NCBI RefSeq assembly: GCF_900188125.1
Contig: NZ_FZOW01000002.1
Location: 62,001 to 126,000, forward strand
Reading direction: 5' to 3'
DNA length: 64,000 bases
Source: Rhodococcoides kyotonense
Lineage (GTDB): Bacteria > Actinomycetota > Actinomycetes > Mycobacteriales > Mycobacteriaceae
Position 1 is the stretch's first letter. Every line of letters starts with the position of its first letter. Positions 8,302 to 17,250 of the stretch are shown piece by piece. The notes under the pieces are model-generated. The model saw only the letters and a program-made list of their open reading frames with translations. It was not told the origin of the DNA and did no database searches. Made by a program: the position numbers and the translations under genes.

Positions 8302-9287
8302 ACCAGCCCCAGCTCTCGGAGAATGTCTGTGATGCGGGCCTGTTCGGTGTCGAGGAAGTCGCCGAACTCGTCACCGGTCTGGAAGGACTCCTTCCATCGG
8401 TTGCGTTCGACGGCGCCCTGCCACTGTTCGGTGTCGTGCATCTCGGATGCGATGGCGATCAGCGTCTCGCGGTCCTCGTCCGAAATGCCCGGTGGCGCAA
8501 CGATTCCACGCCAGTTCACGAGGTCGACGTCGTAGCCGAGTTCGACGAATGTCTCGACGTCTATGCCGTCCACCGGCTCCGGTGCGGCGACGGCGAGCGC
8601 GCGAACGTTGCCTGCTTCGATCTGGTCGCGGAAGTCGTTGTACCCACTGACGGCGACGCCGACGGTGTTCGACAGCAGAGCCGTCAGCACCTCACCGCCT
8701 CCGGAGTACGCGATGTAGTTGATCGCGGCCGGATCGATGTCGGCTTCCTGCGCGAGTTGGCCGGCCACGATGTGGTCGATGCCTCCGAGTGACCCGCCGC
8801 CGATCGGCAGTCCGCCGGGGTTGGCTCGCCACGCGGCGATCATGTCTTCGAGATTCTGGTACGGCGAATCCTTCGGGACGACGAATACTTCGAAGTCCTC
8901 GGCCAGCTTGGCGATCGGAACCGTGTCGGCAAGCGTCGTCTCGGAGTTGTTGATCGCGATGCCGCCGAGCATGACCGTGCCGGTGATCAGCACCGTCGTC
9001 GGCTGCCCGGCGAGGCTGCCGAGCTGGCTGAGCCCGATCGTGCCGCCCGCACCGGGGACGTTGACCACCTGCGCGTTGTTGACGATGTTGTCCGAACGCA
9101 GTGCCTGCTGAGCTTCCCTGGCCACGAGATCCCATCCGCCACCGGCAGCGGCGGGCGCGATCATCGTGAGTTTGGAACGGGCGTCGGATCCGCTCTGGCT
9201 GTTGCTTGCATCGATACCGGCTACGGCGACCGCGGCGACGACGGCGACCGCGAGAAGAGATCTGGACAGAGTGGGTGAGACCCCCAT
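8298..9287 (-). CDS. tctC: Tripartite tricarboxylate transporter, solute-binding protein TctC
   Basis: Extracytoplasmic binding protein (Bug/TctC family) delivering carboxylates to TctAB. Seen: N-terminal signal sequence (SRSLLAVAVVAAVAVAG), then the family features APAAAGGGWDLVAR, VNVPGAGGTIGLSQL and YIAYSGGGEVLTALLS. No lipobox cysteine is visible, so the mature protein may be released or held by its signal anchor. ATG at 9287 has an AAAGG site; a longer in-frame reading to 9350 has no support and runs through the divergent promoter region. First gene of the operon, divergent from a universal stress protein gene. Confidence 0.93.
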   Translation of the reverse strand: MGVSPTLSRSLLAVAVVAAVAVAGIDASNSQSGSDARSKLTMIAPAAAGGGWDLVAREAQQALRSDNIVNNAQVVNVPGAGGTIGLSQLGSLAGQPTTVLITGTVMLGGIAINNSETTLADTVPIAKLAEDFEVFVVPKDSPYQNLEDMIAAWRANPGGLPIGGGSLGGIDHIVAGQLAQEADIDPAAINYIAYSGGGEVLTALLSNTVGVAVSGYNDFRDQIEAGNVRALAVAAPEPVDGIDVETFVELGYDVDLVNWRGIVAPPGISDEDRETLIAIASEMHDTEQWQGAVERNRWKESFQTGDEFGDFLDTEQARITDILRELGLV

Positions 9288-9300
9288 CAAGTACCTTTCG

Positions 9301-9322
9301 TGTGATGTGTCACAGCGACACA
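9301..9322. promoter_or_regulatory. Inverted repeats between tctC and usp
   Basis: TGTGA-N4-TCACA (9301-9314) and TGTGTC-N5-GACACA (9306-9322) overlap in the 93-bp divergent region. They could be a shared operator. The first resembles a CRP site but its spacer is two bases short of the usual six, so I do not name the factor. Confidence 0.4.
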
Positions 9323-9380
9323 GTAGATACGCTTTGTCCGAATAGTCCAATCAGCAATCAATCGAAGGAGCGCAACACAG

Positions 9381-9794
9381 ATGTCGGTAGCCGTAGTCGC
9401 AAGCGATTCGCCAGAAGGTCGCGAGGCACTGGTGCGTGCGGTCGAGGAAGCGAAGCTGCGCGGCCTCGAGTTGGTCGCACTGGCCGTCGTGGATTCCAAC
9501 ACGGTGACCGAAGAAGACCGGGAGGCAACGACTCTCGCGACGAAGCAGATCCTCGACAGTCGCGGAATCTCCGATGCCGAGTTGACGGTGCGCGTCGAAC
9601 CCGACGCAGGGGACCCGGCCGGCGCCATCGTGGATCTCGTCGCGGACACCGGCGCGACGCTGTTGGTGATCGGCTCTCGCCGACGCTCCGCCGTCGGGAA
9701 ATTCCTGATGGGAAGCACCGTGCAACGAGTGCTTCTGGACAGCCCGGTGCCGGTTCTCGTAGTGAAGTCACCAGAAGGTTCGGGCACCCGCTAG
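9381..9794 (+). CDS. Universal stress protein (UspA fold)
   Basis: A single-domain UspA-type protein, 137 residues. Seen: N-terminal VAVVASDSPEGREAL strand-loop and the C-terminal nucleotide-loop pattern VIGSRRRSAVGKFLMGS followed by VLLDSPVPVLVV, close to the ATP-binding Usp motif. An AAGGAG site lies about ten bases upstream. It is divergent from tctCBA. A clear paralog (same SAVGKFLMG loop) follows the citMHS transporter gene at 32678, so both carboxylate transporters in this window carry a Usp partner. Usp proteins can bind ATP and tune transporters; such a role here is inference. Confidence 0.92.
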   Translation: MSVAVVASDSPEGREALVRAVEEAKLRGLELVALAVVDSNTVTEEDREATTLATKQILDSRGISDAELTVRVEPDAGDPAGAIVDLVADTGATLLVIGSRRRSAVGKFLMGSTVQRVLLDSPVPVLVVKSPEGSGTR

Positions 9795-9909
9795 AATCGG
9801 ACATCACCGTCCCACCCCCCACAAGCAGAGGATTCATGGACAGCGATAAACCCGGGCCGGACACGGCCCCCCGCACTATGTCGACTAGTTGCGAGGCGGT
9901 GTCCGGCGA

Positions 9910-11319
9910 ATGAGTGTGATTCTCACCCTCTTGCTCGGCGTCCTCGTCGTCTTCCTGATCACCGTGGCCACGGGTTATTTCGTGGCTCAGGAATTCGCAT
10001 ACATGACTGTGGACCGCTCCCGGCTCAAGGCTCGCGCCGAAGCCGGAGACGCAGGTGCCCGTCGTACATTGCAGGTCACCAAACGCACGTCGTTCATGCT
10101 GTCCGGTGCCCAGTTGGGTATCACCGTGACCGGCCTGCTCGTCGGTTATGTGGCCGAACCCCTCATCGGACAATCGTTCGGAACCATTCTCGGTGGCGTC
10201 GGCGTTCCGACGGCCGTCGGCGTGGGCATCGGCGCGGTCCTCGCGTTGCTGTTCTCGACGTTCGTGCAGATGCTGTTCGGTGAGCTGTTCCCGAAGAACT
10301 TCGCCATCGCACGTCCCGAGCCCGTCGCCCGGTGGCTGTCGCTGTCGACGACCATCTACCTGAAGCTGTTCGGGTGGCTCATCACGATCTTCGACCACGC
10401 GTCGAACCTGCTGCTGAAGTCGCTGAAGATCGAGCCGGTGCACGACGTCGAGCATTCGGCGACTCCGCGCGACCTCGAACACATCGTCGCCGAGTCGAAG
10501 GACTCGGGTGATCTGCCCGACGAGCTGTCCGATCTGCTCGATCGAATTCTCGATTTCCCGACGCGCACAGTGGAACACGCCATGATTCCGCGCTCGCGTT
10601 CGGCGACGGTGCGTGCCACCGACACGCTCGCCGAGGTGAAAGCGCTGATGGGGCAGGAGCATTCGCGCTACCCGGTGCTCGACGAGGACGACGGCATCGT
10701 CGGAGTCGTGCATCTGCAGGACATCCTGGCGGTCAGCGACCGTCCCGACGCGAAGATCGCCGAGTTCGTGCGCCCGGCGCTGATCCTTCCCGAGGTGCAG
10801 GCTCTGCCCGACGCGGTGGTGGAGCTGCGGACGTCGAAGAACCAGCTCGCCTGTGTCATCGACGAATACGGCGGCCTCACCGGTGTCATCACCATCGAGG
10901 ATCTTGCCGAGGAACTCGTCGGCGAGATCACCGACGAGCACGACGAGGACGAAGTCGACCAGACCCCGATCGTGGGCGAGGACGGCACGTGGACGATGGC
11001 GGGCGAGATCCACATCGACGAGGTCGAGCGGTCCATCGACCACGATCTACCGGCCGGTGACTACGAGACGATCGCCGGATTCGTCATCGCGCATCATGGT
11101 TCGTTGCCCGACATCGGAACGCGCATCGAGGTCGATCTGCCCGCGGAATCGGAGGATCTGATCGCCGACGACGACGAGGTGCCCGAGAGGTACGTCGCGG
11201 TCGAGGTGCTGGAGATCGACAACTATGTTCCGTCGTCCGTGCGACTCGAACTCGGGCAGCGTGAGCGCTCGACGCGCGAGGAGCAGGACGAGAACACAGA
11301 AATGGACAACCACCGATGA
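9910..11319 (+). CDS. CNNM/CorC (HlyC family) membrane protein with CBS domains
   Basis: A 469-residue CNNM-type transporter. Seen in order: a CNNM transmembrane domain (about residues 1-195, with LFGELFPKNFAIARPE), a CBS pair (about 205-330; MIPRSR, HSRYPVLDEDDGIVGVVH, VIDEYGGLTGVITIEDLAEELVGEI), and a CorC_HlyC domain (about 345-440). Related proteins move magnesium or other cations. ATG at 9910 chosen; a TTG seven codons upstream is possible. It overlaps the next gene by four bases (ATGA), so the two paralogs form an operon and may act as a heteromer. Confidence 0.93.
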   Translation: MSVILTLLLGVLVVFLITVATGYFVAQEFAYMTVDRSRLKARAEAGDAGARRTLQVTKRTSFMLSGAQLGITVTGLLVGYVAEPLIGQSFGTILGGVGVPTAVGVGIGAVLALLFSTFVQMLFGELFPKNFAIARPEPVARWLSLSTTIYLKLFGWLITIFDHASNLLLKSLKIEPVHDVEHSATPRDLEHIVAESKDSGDLPDELSDLLDRILDFPTRTVEHAMIPRSRSATVRATDTLAEVKALMGQEHSRYPVLDEDDGIVGVVHLQDILAVSDRPDAKIAEFVRPALILPEVQALPDAVVELRTSKNQLACVIDEYGGLTGVITIEDLAEELVGEITDEHDEDEVDQTPIVGEDGTWTMAGEIHIDEVERSIDHDLPAGDYETIAGFVIAHHGSLPDIGTRIEVDLPAESEDLIADDDEVPERYVAVEVLEIDNYVPSSVRLELGQRERSTREEQDENTEMDNHR

Positions 11320-12326
11320 GCAATCCCTGGATAGTCGTCGCGGTCACCGTCGCCCTCATCGCGGCCAGTGCGTTCTTCGTCGCCGTCGAATTCGCGTTGC
11401 TCGCGGCCAAGCGGCACCGACTGGAGGATGCCGCCGCCAGCAGTCGGTCGGCGCGTGCGGCGCTGCGTAGTTCGAGCGAACTGACGGTTCTGCTCGCGGG
11501 CTCGCAGCTCGGAATCACGTTGTGCACGTTGGCTCTCGGTGCGACCACCAAGCCTGCCGTGCACTACGCCCTGACGCCGCTGTTCGAGTCGTGGGGCATC
11601 CCGTACTGGGTGGCCGACGTCGCGGGCTTCGTCCTCGCGTTGATCATCGTCACGTTCCTGCATCTCGTCGTCGGTGAGATGGCTCCGAAGTCCTGGGCCA
11701 TCGCTCATCCGGAGAAGTCGGCGACGATGTTGGCCCTTCCGATGCGTGCGTTCATGTTCTTGACCAGGCCCGTGATCGTCGCCATGAACGAGATGGCGAA
11801 CTGGTTGCTACGACGCGTCGGTGTCGAACCGACCGCCCAGGTCGCGTCGGGTCAGAATCCCGAGGATCTGCGCCAGCTCGTCGAACACTCCGTCAACGTC
11901 GGAGCTCTCGACGCGAGTTACTCGATGCAGATCGCGGGAGCTCTGGAACTGCAGAACCTCGTGGTCGGGGACCTGCTGCAGGTGCACGGCGTTCCCACGT
12001 CGGTGGAATCGACGGCGACGCTCGACGACGTTCGCGCGGTGTCCTTGCAGTCCGGCCACCTGCGGATCCTGGTTCGCGACGGCGAGACCGTCAGTGGCGT
12101 CGTGCACGTGCGTGACACGCTCGCCGACGACGTCGCCTTGGCGGATGTGACGCGTCCGGTGTTCACCCTGGAGGTGGACACGCCGGTCTACGTCGCGTTG
12201 GCGTCGATGCGTGAGACGAGCAGCCACTTGGCGTTGGTGGTCGACGGCGACCGAACCCTGGGAGTCGTGACGCTGTCGGACGTGCTGTCGAGGCTGTTGC
12301 CCGTGGCCGCCGCAGCGGCGACCTAG
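11316..12326 (+). CDS. CNNM-domain membrane protein, short paralog
   Basis: Second CNNM protein of the pair, 336 residues. Seen: a CNNM domain (about 1-190; FFVAVEFALLAAKRHRLE, GSQLGITLCTLALG, LVVGEMAPKSWAIAHPEKSA) and a weaker CBS pair (about 210-330, ending LVVDGDRTLGVVTLSDVL). It lacks the C-terminal CorC_HlyC domain of its upstream partner, a common arrangement in actinobacterial tandem pairs. A strong terminator follows ten bases downstream. Confidence 0.92.
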   Translation: MSNPWIVVAVTVALIAASAFFVAVEFALLAAKRHRLEDAAASSRSARAALRSSSELTVLLAGSQLGITLCTLALGATTKPAVHYALTPLFESWGIPYWVADVAGFVLALIIVTFLHLVVGEMAPKSWAIAHPEKSATMLALPMRAFMFLTRPVIVAMNEMANWLLRRVGVEPTAQVASGQNPEDLRQLVEHSVNVGALDASYSMQIAGALELQNLVVGDLLQVHGVPTSVESTATLDDVRAVSLQSGHLRILVRDGETVSGVVHVRDTLADDVALADVTRPVFTLEVDTPVYVALASMRETSSHLALVVDGDRTLGVVTLSDVLSRLLPVAAAAAT

Positions 12327-12335
12327 TCGGCTGGA

Positions 12336-12385
12336 ACAGACGAGAAGGGCCGCACCGAGAGAATCGGTGCGGCCCTTTTCGTCTG
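12336..12385 (+). terminator. Rho-independent terminator after the CNNM pair
   Basis: AAGGGCCGCACCGA and TCGGTGCGGCCCTT pair around a short GAGAA loop, extended by outer CAGACGA/TCGTCTG pairing and followed by TTTT. It is near-symmetrical, so it can also end minus-strand transcripts from the small open frame and MarR gene to its right. Confidence 0.88.
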
Positions 12386-12393
12386 TGGGTGGC

Positions 12394-12489
12394 TCAGAAG
12401 GGATTGACGACGAGCAACGTGGCCCAGTACGTCGCTGCATCGTGGCCGAGCTGGGGGAGAAGCGCGTCGTACAGCAGGTAGGACATCAT
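12394..12489 (-). CDS. Possible 31-residue small protein
   Basis: A short frame starts ATG ATG at 12489 and ends TGA at 12394, nine bases before the terminator hairpin. The peptide reads MMSYLLYDALL, then PQLGHDAATYW, then ATLLVVNPF: it is hydrophobic toward its end. An AGGAG lies about 12 bases upstream, a little far. The tight packing of ribosome site, frame and terminator is why I list it. I recognise no family; it could equally be untranslated leader after the MarR gene. Confidence 0.3.
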   Translation of the reverse strand: MMSYLLYDALLPQLGHDAATYWATLLVVNPF

Positions 12490-12548
12490 CGAAGCTCATT
12501 ACTCCTGTTTCACGGTGCGGCCGCCGCCGCAGAAGGGGTGTGCGCGAT

Positions 12549-13010
12549 TCATGTTCCATCAGAACGGTCGGAAAGGTCAACAGTCTCGGCATGATCCGGG
12601 CGCCTCGCCAATTTCCACAGGATCGGTGCCGCGAGATGCAGGACGTCACGTTCGAGTTGGGTCAACTGTTCGGCCATCGCATCGGCGAGCCAACGGTCCC
12701 GCTGTTCTCGGTCGGCGGCAACGAGAGCCGTGCCCTTGTCGGTGATGCGGATCAACAGGCGACGGCGGTCACCGGGATCCGGTGTTCGCGTGACGAGGTC
12801 TTCTGCCTCCAATGCGTTGAGGTTGCTCGTCAGCGACTGAATGCGAACTCCTTGCAACGCCGCGAGGTCGACGGGGGCGCTCGACCCGCCGCTGCGTTCG
12901 ACGTCGCCGAGAATCTGCATCTGGCTCGGCGTCAGATAATGCTGTGGGCGCTGCCGTCGCAGCCTCCGCGTCAGCGCGAGCATTGCCTCCCGCAACTCCG
13001 TTGCACTCAT
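12549..13010 (-). CDS. MarR-family regulator
   Basis: Winged-helix MarR protein, 153 residues. Seen: LTPSQMQILGDVERSG helix, recognition region VDLAALQGVRIQSLTSNLNALEAEDLVTRTPDPGDRRRLLIRITDKGTAL-type wing with the DxRR signature (PDPGDRRRLL), and a C-terminal dimer helix. It is divergent from the AbrB-type exporter gene and its start overlaps a GTACGC repeat (13026-13041), so it probably represses itself and that neighbour. Ligand unknown. Confidence 0.88.
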   Translation of the reverse strand: MSATELREAMLALTRRLRRQRPQHYLTPSQMQILGDVERSGGSSAPVDLAALQGVRIQSLTSNLNALEAEDLVTRTPDPGDRRRLLIRITDKGTALVAADREQRDRWLADAMAEQLTQLERDVLHLAAPILWKLARRPDHAETVDLSDRSDGT

Positions 13011-13089
13011 GTCGAACCCTCCCCGGTACGCAATTAGTACGCACAGCAGTATCTTTCTTGCCAGTTTCGTCTGGTTTGACGATCAGAAT

Positions 13090-13107
13090 GATAAGAGTAG
13101 CCTTATC
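13090..13107. promoter_or_regulatory. Dyad upstream of the AbrB-type gene
   Basis: GATAAG-N6-CTTATC, perfect 6-bp arms, ends two bases before the GTG start of the AbrB-type gene. It is suited as a MarR operator or a translation-blocking hairpin. A second, direct GTACGC repeat with five-base spacer lies at 13026-13041 near the marR start. Confidence 0.4.
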
Positions 13108-13109
13108 GT

Positions 13110-14198
13110 GTGCGAAAAACCATGATGCGTTGGATTGCCCTCCTGGCTGTGACGATCGTGGTGTGGGCGGCTCTGGCCGCTCTCGGACTCTCCGCTGCGG
13201 CGTTGTTCGCGTCCCTCGTCGTCGCTGCGATATTCGCAGTCCGCGGCCTCGGTCCCGACCGTGTTCCCAGACCGGCAGGCATGCTCGCGCAGGGAATCCT
13301 CGCCGTCAGCATCGGGCTCATGGTCGACACCGAAACGCTGTCCGCTCTCGGATCCAGCTGGCTACCTGCTCTCGGCGTCTGCGTCGCGACGCTCGTCGTC
13401 AGTATCGCCGCAGGATTTCTTCTCGCGTTACATCGTGACGTCGATGCTCTGACCGGGGCACTGTCGATGATCGCCGGTGGCGCGCAGGGTCTCGTCGCGG
13501 TCAGTCGCGAACTCGGCGGCGACGAGCGAATGGTGGCCGTCGTCCAATATCTGCGCGTCGGGCTGATCATCGTCACGATGCCGTTGGTCGCGACGGTCGT
13601 GTTCGGTGCGGGCAGTGGTGGCGCCGTCGCGAGTCGAAGTGGCGAAAGCCCTTGGTATGTCGATCTTCTCGTTGTCGCGGGAGCCATCGTCGTCGGCATC
13701 GGAGTTGCACGTCTGATCAGGTTGCCCGCACCCGCGACACTCGGTCCTCTCGCGGCGTCGATCGCCCTCGAACTGTCCGGCTGGATCGACTCCGTGTCGG
13801 CGCCGACGATTCTGCTCCCCATCGCCTTCGTCGTCATCGGCTGGCAAGCAGGTCTCGCGTTCACGCGCGACAGCGTGCGTGCCGTCGGGCGTGTGATGCC
13901 CTGGGCGATCGGGCTGATCGTCGTCCTCGGCGTTCTGTGTGCGCTGCTCGGGTTGCTGCTGTCGCACACCACCGGGATCTCCCTCCTCGAGGGCTATCTC
14001 GCGACGACGCCCGGTGGTCTGTCGGCGGTGCTCGCGGTCTCCGCGGCGAGTGGCGCGAACGTCACGTTCGTCGCGGCGGTGCAGGTGGTGCGTCTGGTCA
14101 TCATGCTGTTCGCAGCACCGTTCGGTGCCAAGATGTTTCTCGCGCTCCGTGCGCGACGGTCGCGACAAGCGGAGCGCGAGAAGGTATCCCTCGGCTGA
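13110..14198 (+). CDS. AbrB-family (DUF/PF05145) integral membrane protein
   Basis: A 362-residue membrane protein of the AbrB duplication family, often mislabelled as ammonia monooxygenase or transcriptional regulator. Seen: about ten hydrophobic helices in two similar halves, each with a glycine-rich segment: ALSMIAGGAQGLVAVSREL in the first and YLATTPGGLSAVLAVSA in the second, the family's hallmark. GTG at 13110 is used; ATG at 13122 is an alternative. Function unproven in the family; transport of small solutes is the usual guess. Divergent from a MarR regulator. Confidence 0.85.
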   Translation: MRKTMMRWIALLAVTIVVWAALAALGLSAAALFASLVVAAIFAVRGLGPDRVPRPAGMLAQGILAVSIGLMVDTETLSALGSSWLPALGVCVATLVVSIAAGFLLALHRDVDALTGALSMIAGGAQGLVAVSRELGGDERMVAVVQYLRVGLIIVTMPLVATVVFGAGSGGAVASRSGESPWYVDLLVVAGAIVVGIGVARLIRLPAPATLGPLAASIALELSGWIDSVSAPTILLPIAFVVIGWQAGLAFTRDSVRAVGRVMPWAIGLIVVLGVLCALLGLLLSHTTGISLLEGYLATTPGGLSAVLAVSAASGANVTFVAAVQVVRLVIMLFAAPFGAKMFLALRARRSRQAEREKVSLG

Positions 14199-14226
14199 GG
14201 CCCGATCCGTGGCTTATCATCAAGCG

Positions 14227-15723
14227 ATGACATCAACCGATGACAGGCCGCGCACCGATACCGGACGTGCGTTGGTCCCGGTGCTGGTGTCCATCTGCAC
14301 CGTCGTCGCCGTCGTCAGCAGTGTCGGCGCACCGCTGATCCCGACGGTCGGCGATACCTACGGTGTCTCGTTCACCAGCGCGCAGTGGTCCCTGACGATC
14401 GCGATGCTCGTCGGCGCCGTCACCGTCCCGATTCTCGGACGGCTCGGAGACGGTCCGCATCGCAAGCAGGCCCTGGTCGGCGCACTCGCCGTCGTTGCGC
14501 TCGGATGCGTGCTCGCGGCCGTCCCCGGCAACTTCGCGATGTTGATCCTCGGCCGCGCCCTGCAGGGGATCGGCCTCGGATTGATGCCGCTCGCGATGGC
14601 CGTCGCGCGTGATCACCTCACGCCCGCAGCCGCGCGCAAATGTGTCGCGGCCCTGTCGGTGACGGCTGTTGCCGGAATCGGACTCGGCTATCCGCTCACC
14701 GGCGTCATTGCGCACTACTGGGGATTTCACGCATGCTTCGTCGTCGCGGCGATCGCTACGACGGCCGTTCTGCTCGTCTCCATTCCGGTGGTGCCGAGCA
14801 GCGGGCATCTGGCGCGACATCCTCTCGACGTTGTCGGCGCGATCCTTCTCGGCATCGGACTGACAGCCCTGTTGCTGGCCCTGAGCACCGGCGGATCCTG
14901 GGGTTGGACGTCGTGGCAGCTGCTCGTTTCCGTCGCGGTGGGCGTGGTGATTCTTCCGCTGTGGGCCCGTCACGAGTTGCGCTGCGCGTATCCACTCGTG
15001 CAGTTGTCGCTGCTCCGCAACAGAATGGTGCTGACCGCGGACGTCACAGGGCTGCTCGCAGGCATCGGAATGTTCGTGTTGTCGTCGACGGTCATCCGAT
15101 TGGTCCAGACGCCGACGGATACCGGATACGGGCTCGGCAAGTCCGCGGTGATCGCCGGACTGGTCCTCGTTCCGTTCTCGCTCGCCAGCGTCGTCGCCAA
15201 CCGGCTTCTCCCGTTCGCGAGCAGGTGGGTCCCTCAGAACCTCGTCATGCCGCTCGGAGCGGGGGCGTTCGTCGTCGCACTGATCGTGTTGCTGATCGGA
15301 CGTTCGGAACTGTGGGTCGTCTTCGTCGTCATGGGCGTGGCCGGCCTCGGCGTCGGGTTCACGTTCGCAGCGATGCCGACCCTCATCGTCAGCGCGGTCC
15401 CGGCACACGAAACCGGCAGTGCGCTCGGCGTCAACCAGGTGACACGCACCGTCGGCGGTGCGGTCGGAAGTGCGCTCAGTGCCACGATCCTCGCGGCGTA
15501 CACGCTCCCGGGTTCCACCTACCCGTCCGACGACGGCTACTCGGCGGCGGCCACTGCGGGCATCGTTCTGTGGGTGGTGACGGCACTGCTCGCTCTAGGA
15601 TTGCCGTATGCGCGACGCCGGGCGTCGAAGCAGGTGGTGGACGACAGTGTCGAGTTGGCGGTGACGGGCGGGTTCGCCTACGAGATCGACTCGCGTAGAA
15701 CCGAATCCGTAGGGGACAGGTGA
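14227..15723 (+). CDS. MFS drug-efflux transporter (14-helix type)
   Basis: Major facilitator protein of the DHA2/EmrB-like 14-helix type, 498 residues. Seen: motif A-like GRLGDGPHRKQAL after helix 2, motif C-like GIGLGYPLTGVIAHYWG in helix 5, and many hydrophobic helices. ATG at 14227 is 28 bp after the AbrB-type gene stop. Its stop overlaps the start of a TetR gene (TGATG), so efflux gene and regulator are coupled. Substrate unknown. Confidence 0.9.
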   Translation: MTSTDDRPRTDTGRALVPVLVSICTVVAVVSSVGAPLIPTVGDTYGVSFTSAQWSLTIAMLVGAVTVPILGRLGDGPHRKQALVGALAVVALGCVLAAVPGNFAMLILGRALQGIGLGLMPLAMAVARDHLTPAAARKCVAALSVTAVAGIGLGYPLTGVIAHYWGFHACFVVAAIATTAVLLVSIPVVPSSGHLARHPLDVVGAILLGIGLTALLLALSTGGSWGWTSWQLLVSVAVGVVILPLWARHELRCAYPLVQLSLLRNRMVLTADVTGLLAGIGMFVLSSTVIRLVQTPTDTGYGLGKSAVIAGLVLVPFSLASVVANRLLPFASRWVPQNLVMPLGAGAFVVALIVLLIGRSELWVVFVVMGVAGLGVGFTFAAMPTLIVSAVPAHETGSALGVNQVTRTVGGAVGSALSATILAAYTLPGSTYPSDDGYSAAATAGIVLWVVTALLALGLPYARRRASKQVVDDSVELAVTGGFAYEIDSRRTESVGDR

Positions 15724-16280
15724 TGACGGAAACGCGATCCCGCAATGCCGGCCGAACGCGTCAGGATCTCCTGGACGCGGCGACCGAACTCTTCGGAACC
15801 CGAGGCTACGAGCGCACGACCATCCGAGAGATCGGTGAACGCGCAGGCGCGGACCCGGCCCTGATCGCCCGGTACTTCGGCAACAAGGCTGCGCTCTACC
15901 TCGCGACGTTGCCGACGGACGACACCGGTCCCGATCTGGCGGACATTCTCGACCCCGGCCGGATCGAGGAGACGTTGCGCCGCGTTGCCGGTCTCGGGCC
16001 CGGTCCCGTGCTGCATGCGGTCATCCGCAGACACGACGACGACGCCGTGCAGGCTGCCGCGTCGACACGCGTCGAGAAGCGTATGACCGAGGGCCTGGAA
16101 AGGCGACTGTCCGACCGAGGTGTCGAATCGGCAAGGCTTCGAGCGCAACTCGCGGTCGCAGCCCTGTCCGGTATCGCTCTCGCCCGGTCCGCGGGAACGC
16201 TGGAGACGCTGTCCGACGCGGATCCGGACGAGGTGGTGCGGTTGACCGGCGCGATGCTCGAGACGCTACTGAGTTCCTGA
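15723..16280 (+). CDS. TetR-family regulator of the MFS gene
   Basis: TetR repressor of about 185 residues. Seen: helix-turn-helix at residues 10-55 (ATELFGTRGYERTTIREIGERAGADPALIARYFGNKAALY), then an alanine/arginine-rich ligand domain resembling TetR_C_17-type. ATG at 15723 has AGGGGACAGG upstream; GTG one codon earlier is possible. It is co-transcribed with the upstream efflux gene rather than divergent, so feedback control is likely. The 3' end overlaps the convergent lipoprotein gene by 15 bp. Confidence 0.9.
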   Translation: MTETRSRNAGRTRQDLLDAATELFGTRGYERTTIREIGERAGADPALIARYFGNKAALYLATLPTDDTGPDLADILDPGRIEETLRRVAGLGPGPVLHAVIRRHDDDAVQAAASTRVEKRMTEGLERRLSDRGVESARLRAQLAVAALSGIALARSAGTLETLSDADPDEVVRLTGAMLETLLSS

Positions 16281-17210
16281 CTCGAGGACGTCGAGCATCG
16301 CCTCGGCCTTCATGATGCTGCCGAACAGATAGGCGTTCGACGGCAGATACTCGATGTCCCCCTCCAGGAGGCCGAACAGCGGATTGGACCGCACGGTCTC
16401 GAGGAACTGACCCGGTTCCGCAGCCGCTCCGTCGGTGACGACGAAGATGCGGTCGGCGTCGAGGAGATTGGTCTGTTCGAGGCTGACCTCGAAGAACGAA
16501 TCCTCGGCAGTGCCGATGCTCTGGGTCGTCGGGGCGCGGAGACCGACCTCACGCAGCGTCGTCCAGATGAACGCGCCCTCCTGGCCCATGTAGTTCAGCT
16601 TGTCCGCGCGAACGCGAATCACGCTGGCAGTTCCTGGATTCGGACCCAGCTGACCGCGTACGGCGTCGACACGAGCGTCGTAGCCGGCCAGCAACTGCGC
16701 AGCCTGATCCTGCTTGCCCAGGTGGTCGCCGAGGATCGTGAGAGTTTCTTTCCATTCGTTGGCCACGTCGCCGACGGCAACGGTCGGCGCGACGTCCTTG
16801 ACGTTGTCGTAGAACTCGCGTTGCGACGCGTCCTCGCTCGTGACGACGATCAGGTCCGGATCGGCCTTGATGACTTCCTCGACGCTGACGTCGGCCTCGG
16901 AATTGCCCACGCTCGCAACGTCGTCGGGCAGCTTCTCGGCGATGAAGTCCGGCCAGGTTCCCGTACTCTTCGGAACGACGGTCGCAACGGGCGTCACTCC
17001 CAGCGCCAGAACCGATTCCAGTACGCCACCCGCGTCGAGAACGACGACGCGCTGCGGATCGACCGGGATCTCGGTGGTGCCGTAGAGATGTTCGACGGTC
17101 CGCATCTCGGCGGTGCTCGGTGCCTCCTCGGCTGCCGTGGCGCTACATCCCGCGAGGGCCACCACTGTCAGGGCGGCGACCGCGGATCTCTTGACCAGAA
17201 GATTGCTCAC
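16266..17210 (-). CDS. Iron-siderophore type ABC solute-binding lipoprotein
   Basis: Class III (FecB/FepB-like) binding protein, 314 residues. Seen: signal peptide with lipobox LAGC (Cys22), then the fold's typical opening DPQRVVVLDAGGVLESVLALGV, PDLIVVTSEDASQREF and a C-terminal lobe with ADRIFVVTDG and NPLFGLLEG. It would bind a ferric siderophore or related chelate at the membrane surface. No permease or ATPase gene is adjacent, so it must use a transporter encoded elsewhere. I saw no clear IdeR/DtxR iron box upstream. Confidence 0.9.
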   Translation of the reverse strand: MSNLLVKRSAVAALTVVALAGCSATAAEEAPSTAEMRTVEHLYGTTEIPVDPQRVVVLDAGGVLESVLALGVTPVATVVPKSTGTWPDFIAEKLPDDVASVGNSEADVSVEEVIKADPDLIVVTSEDASQREFYDNVKDVAPTVAVGDVANEWKETLTILGDHLGKQDQAAQLLAGYDARVDAVRGQLGPNPGTASVIRVRADKLNYMGQEGAFIWTTLREVGLRAPTTQSIGTAEDSFFEVSLEQTNLLDADRIFVVTDGAAAEPGQFLETVRSNPLFGLLEGDIEYLPSNAYLFGSIMKAEAMLDVLESGTQ

Positions 17211-17250
17211 GAGTGAAGAAACTATACAAGTGCTTTACTATGTGCACTGC

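Noticed and set aside
9301-9314. CRP site before tctC
   Set aside because: TGTGA and TCACA halves are present but four bases apart rather than six; kept only as an unnamed dyad.
9358-11043. A 561-codon minus-strand frame over usp and the CNNM gene
   Set aside because: Antisense shadow of two genes with clear domains; composition typical of third-position GC bias.
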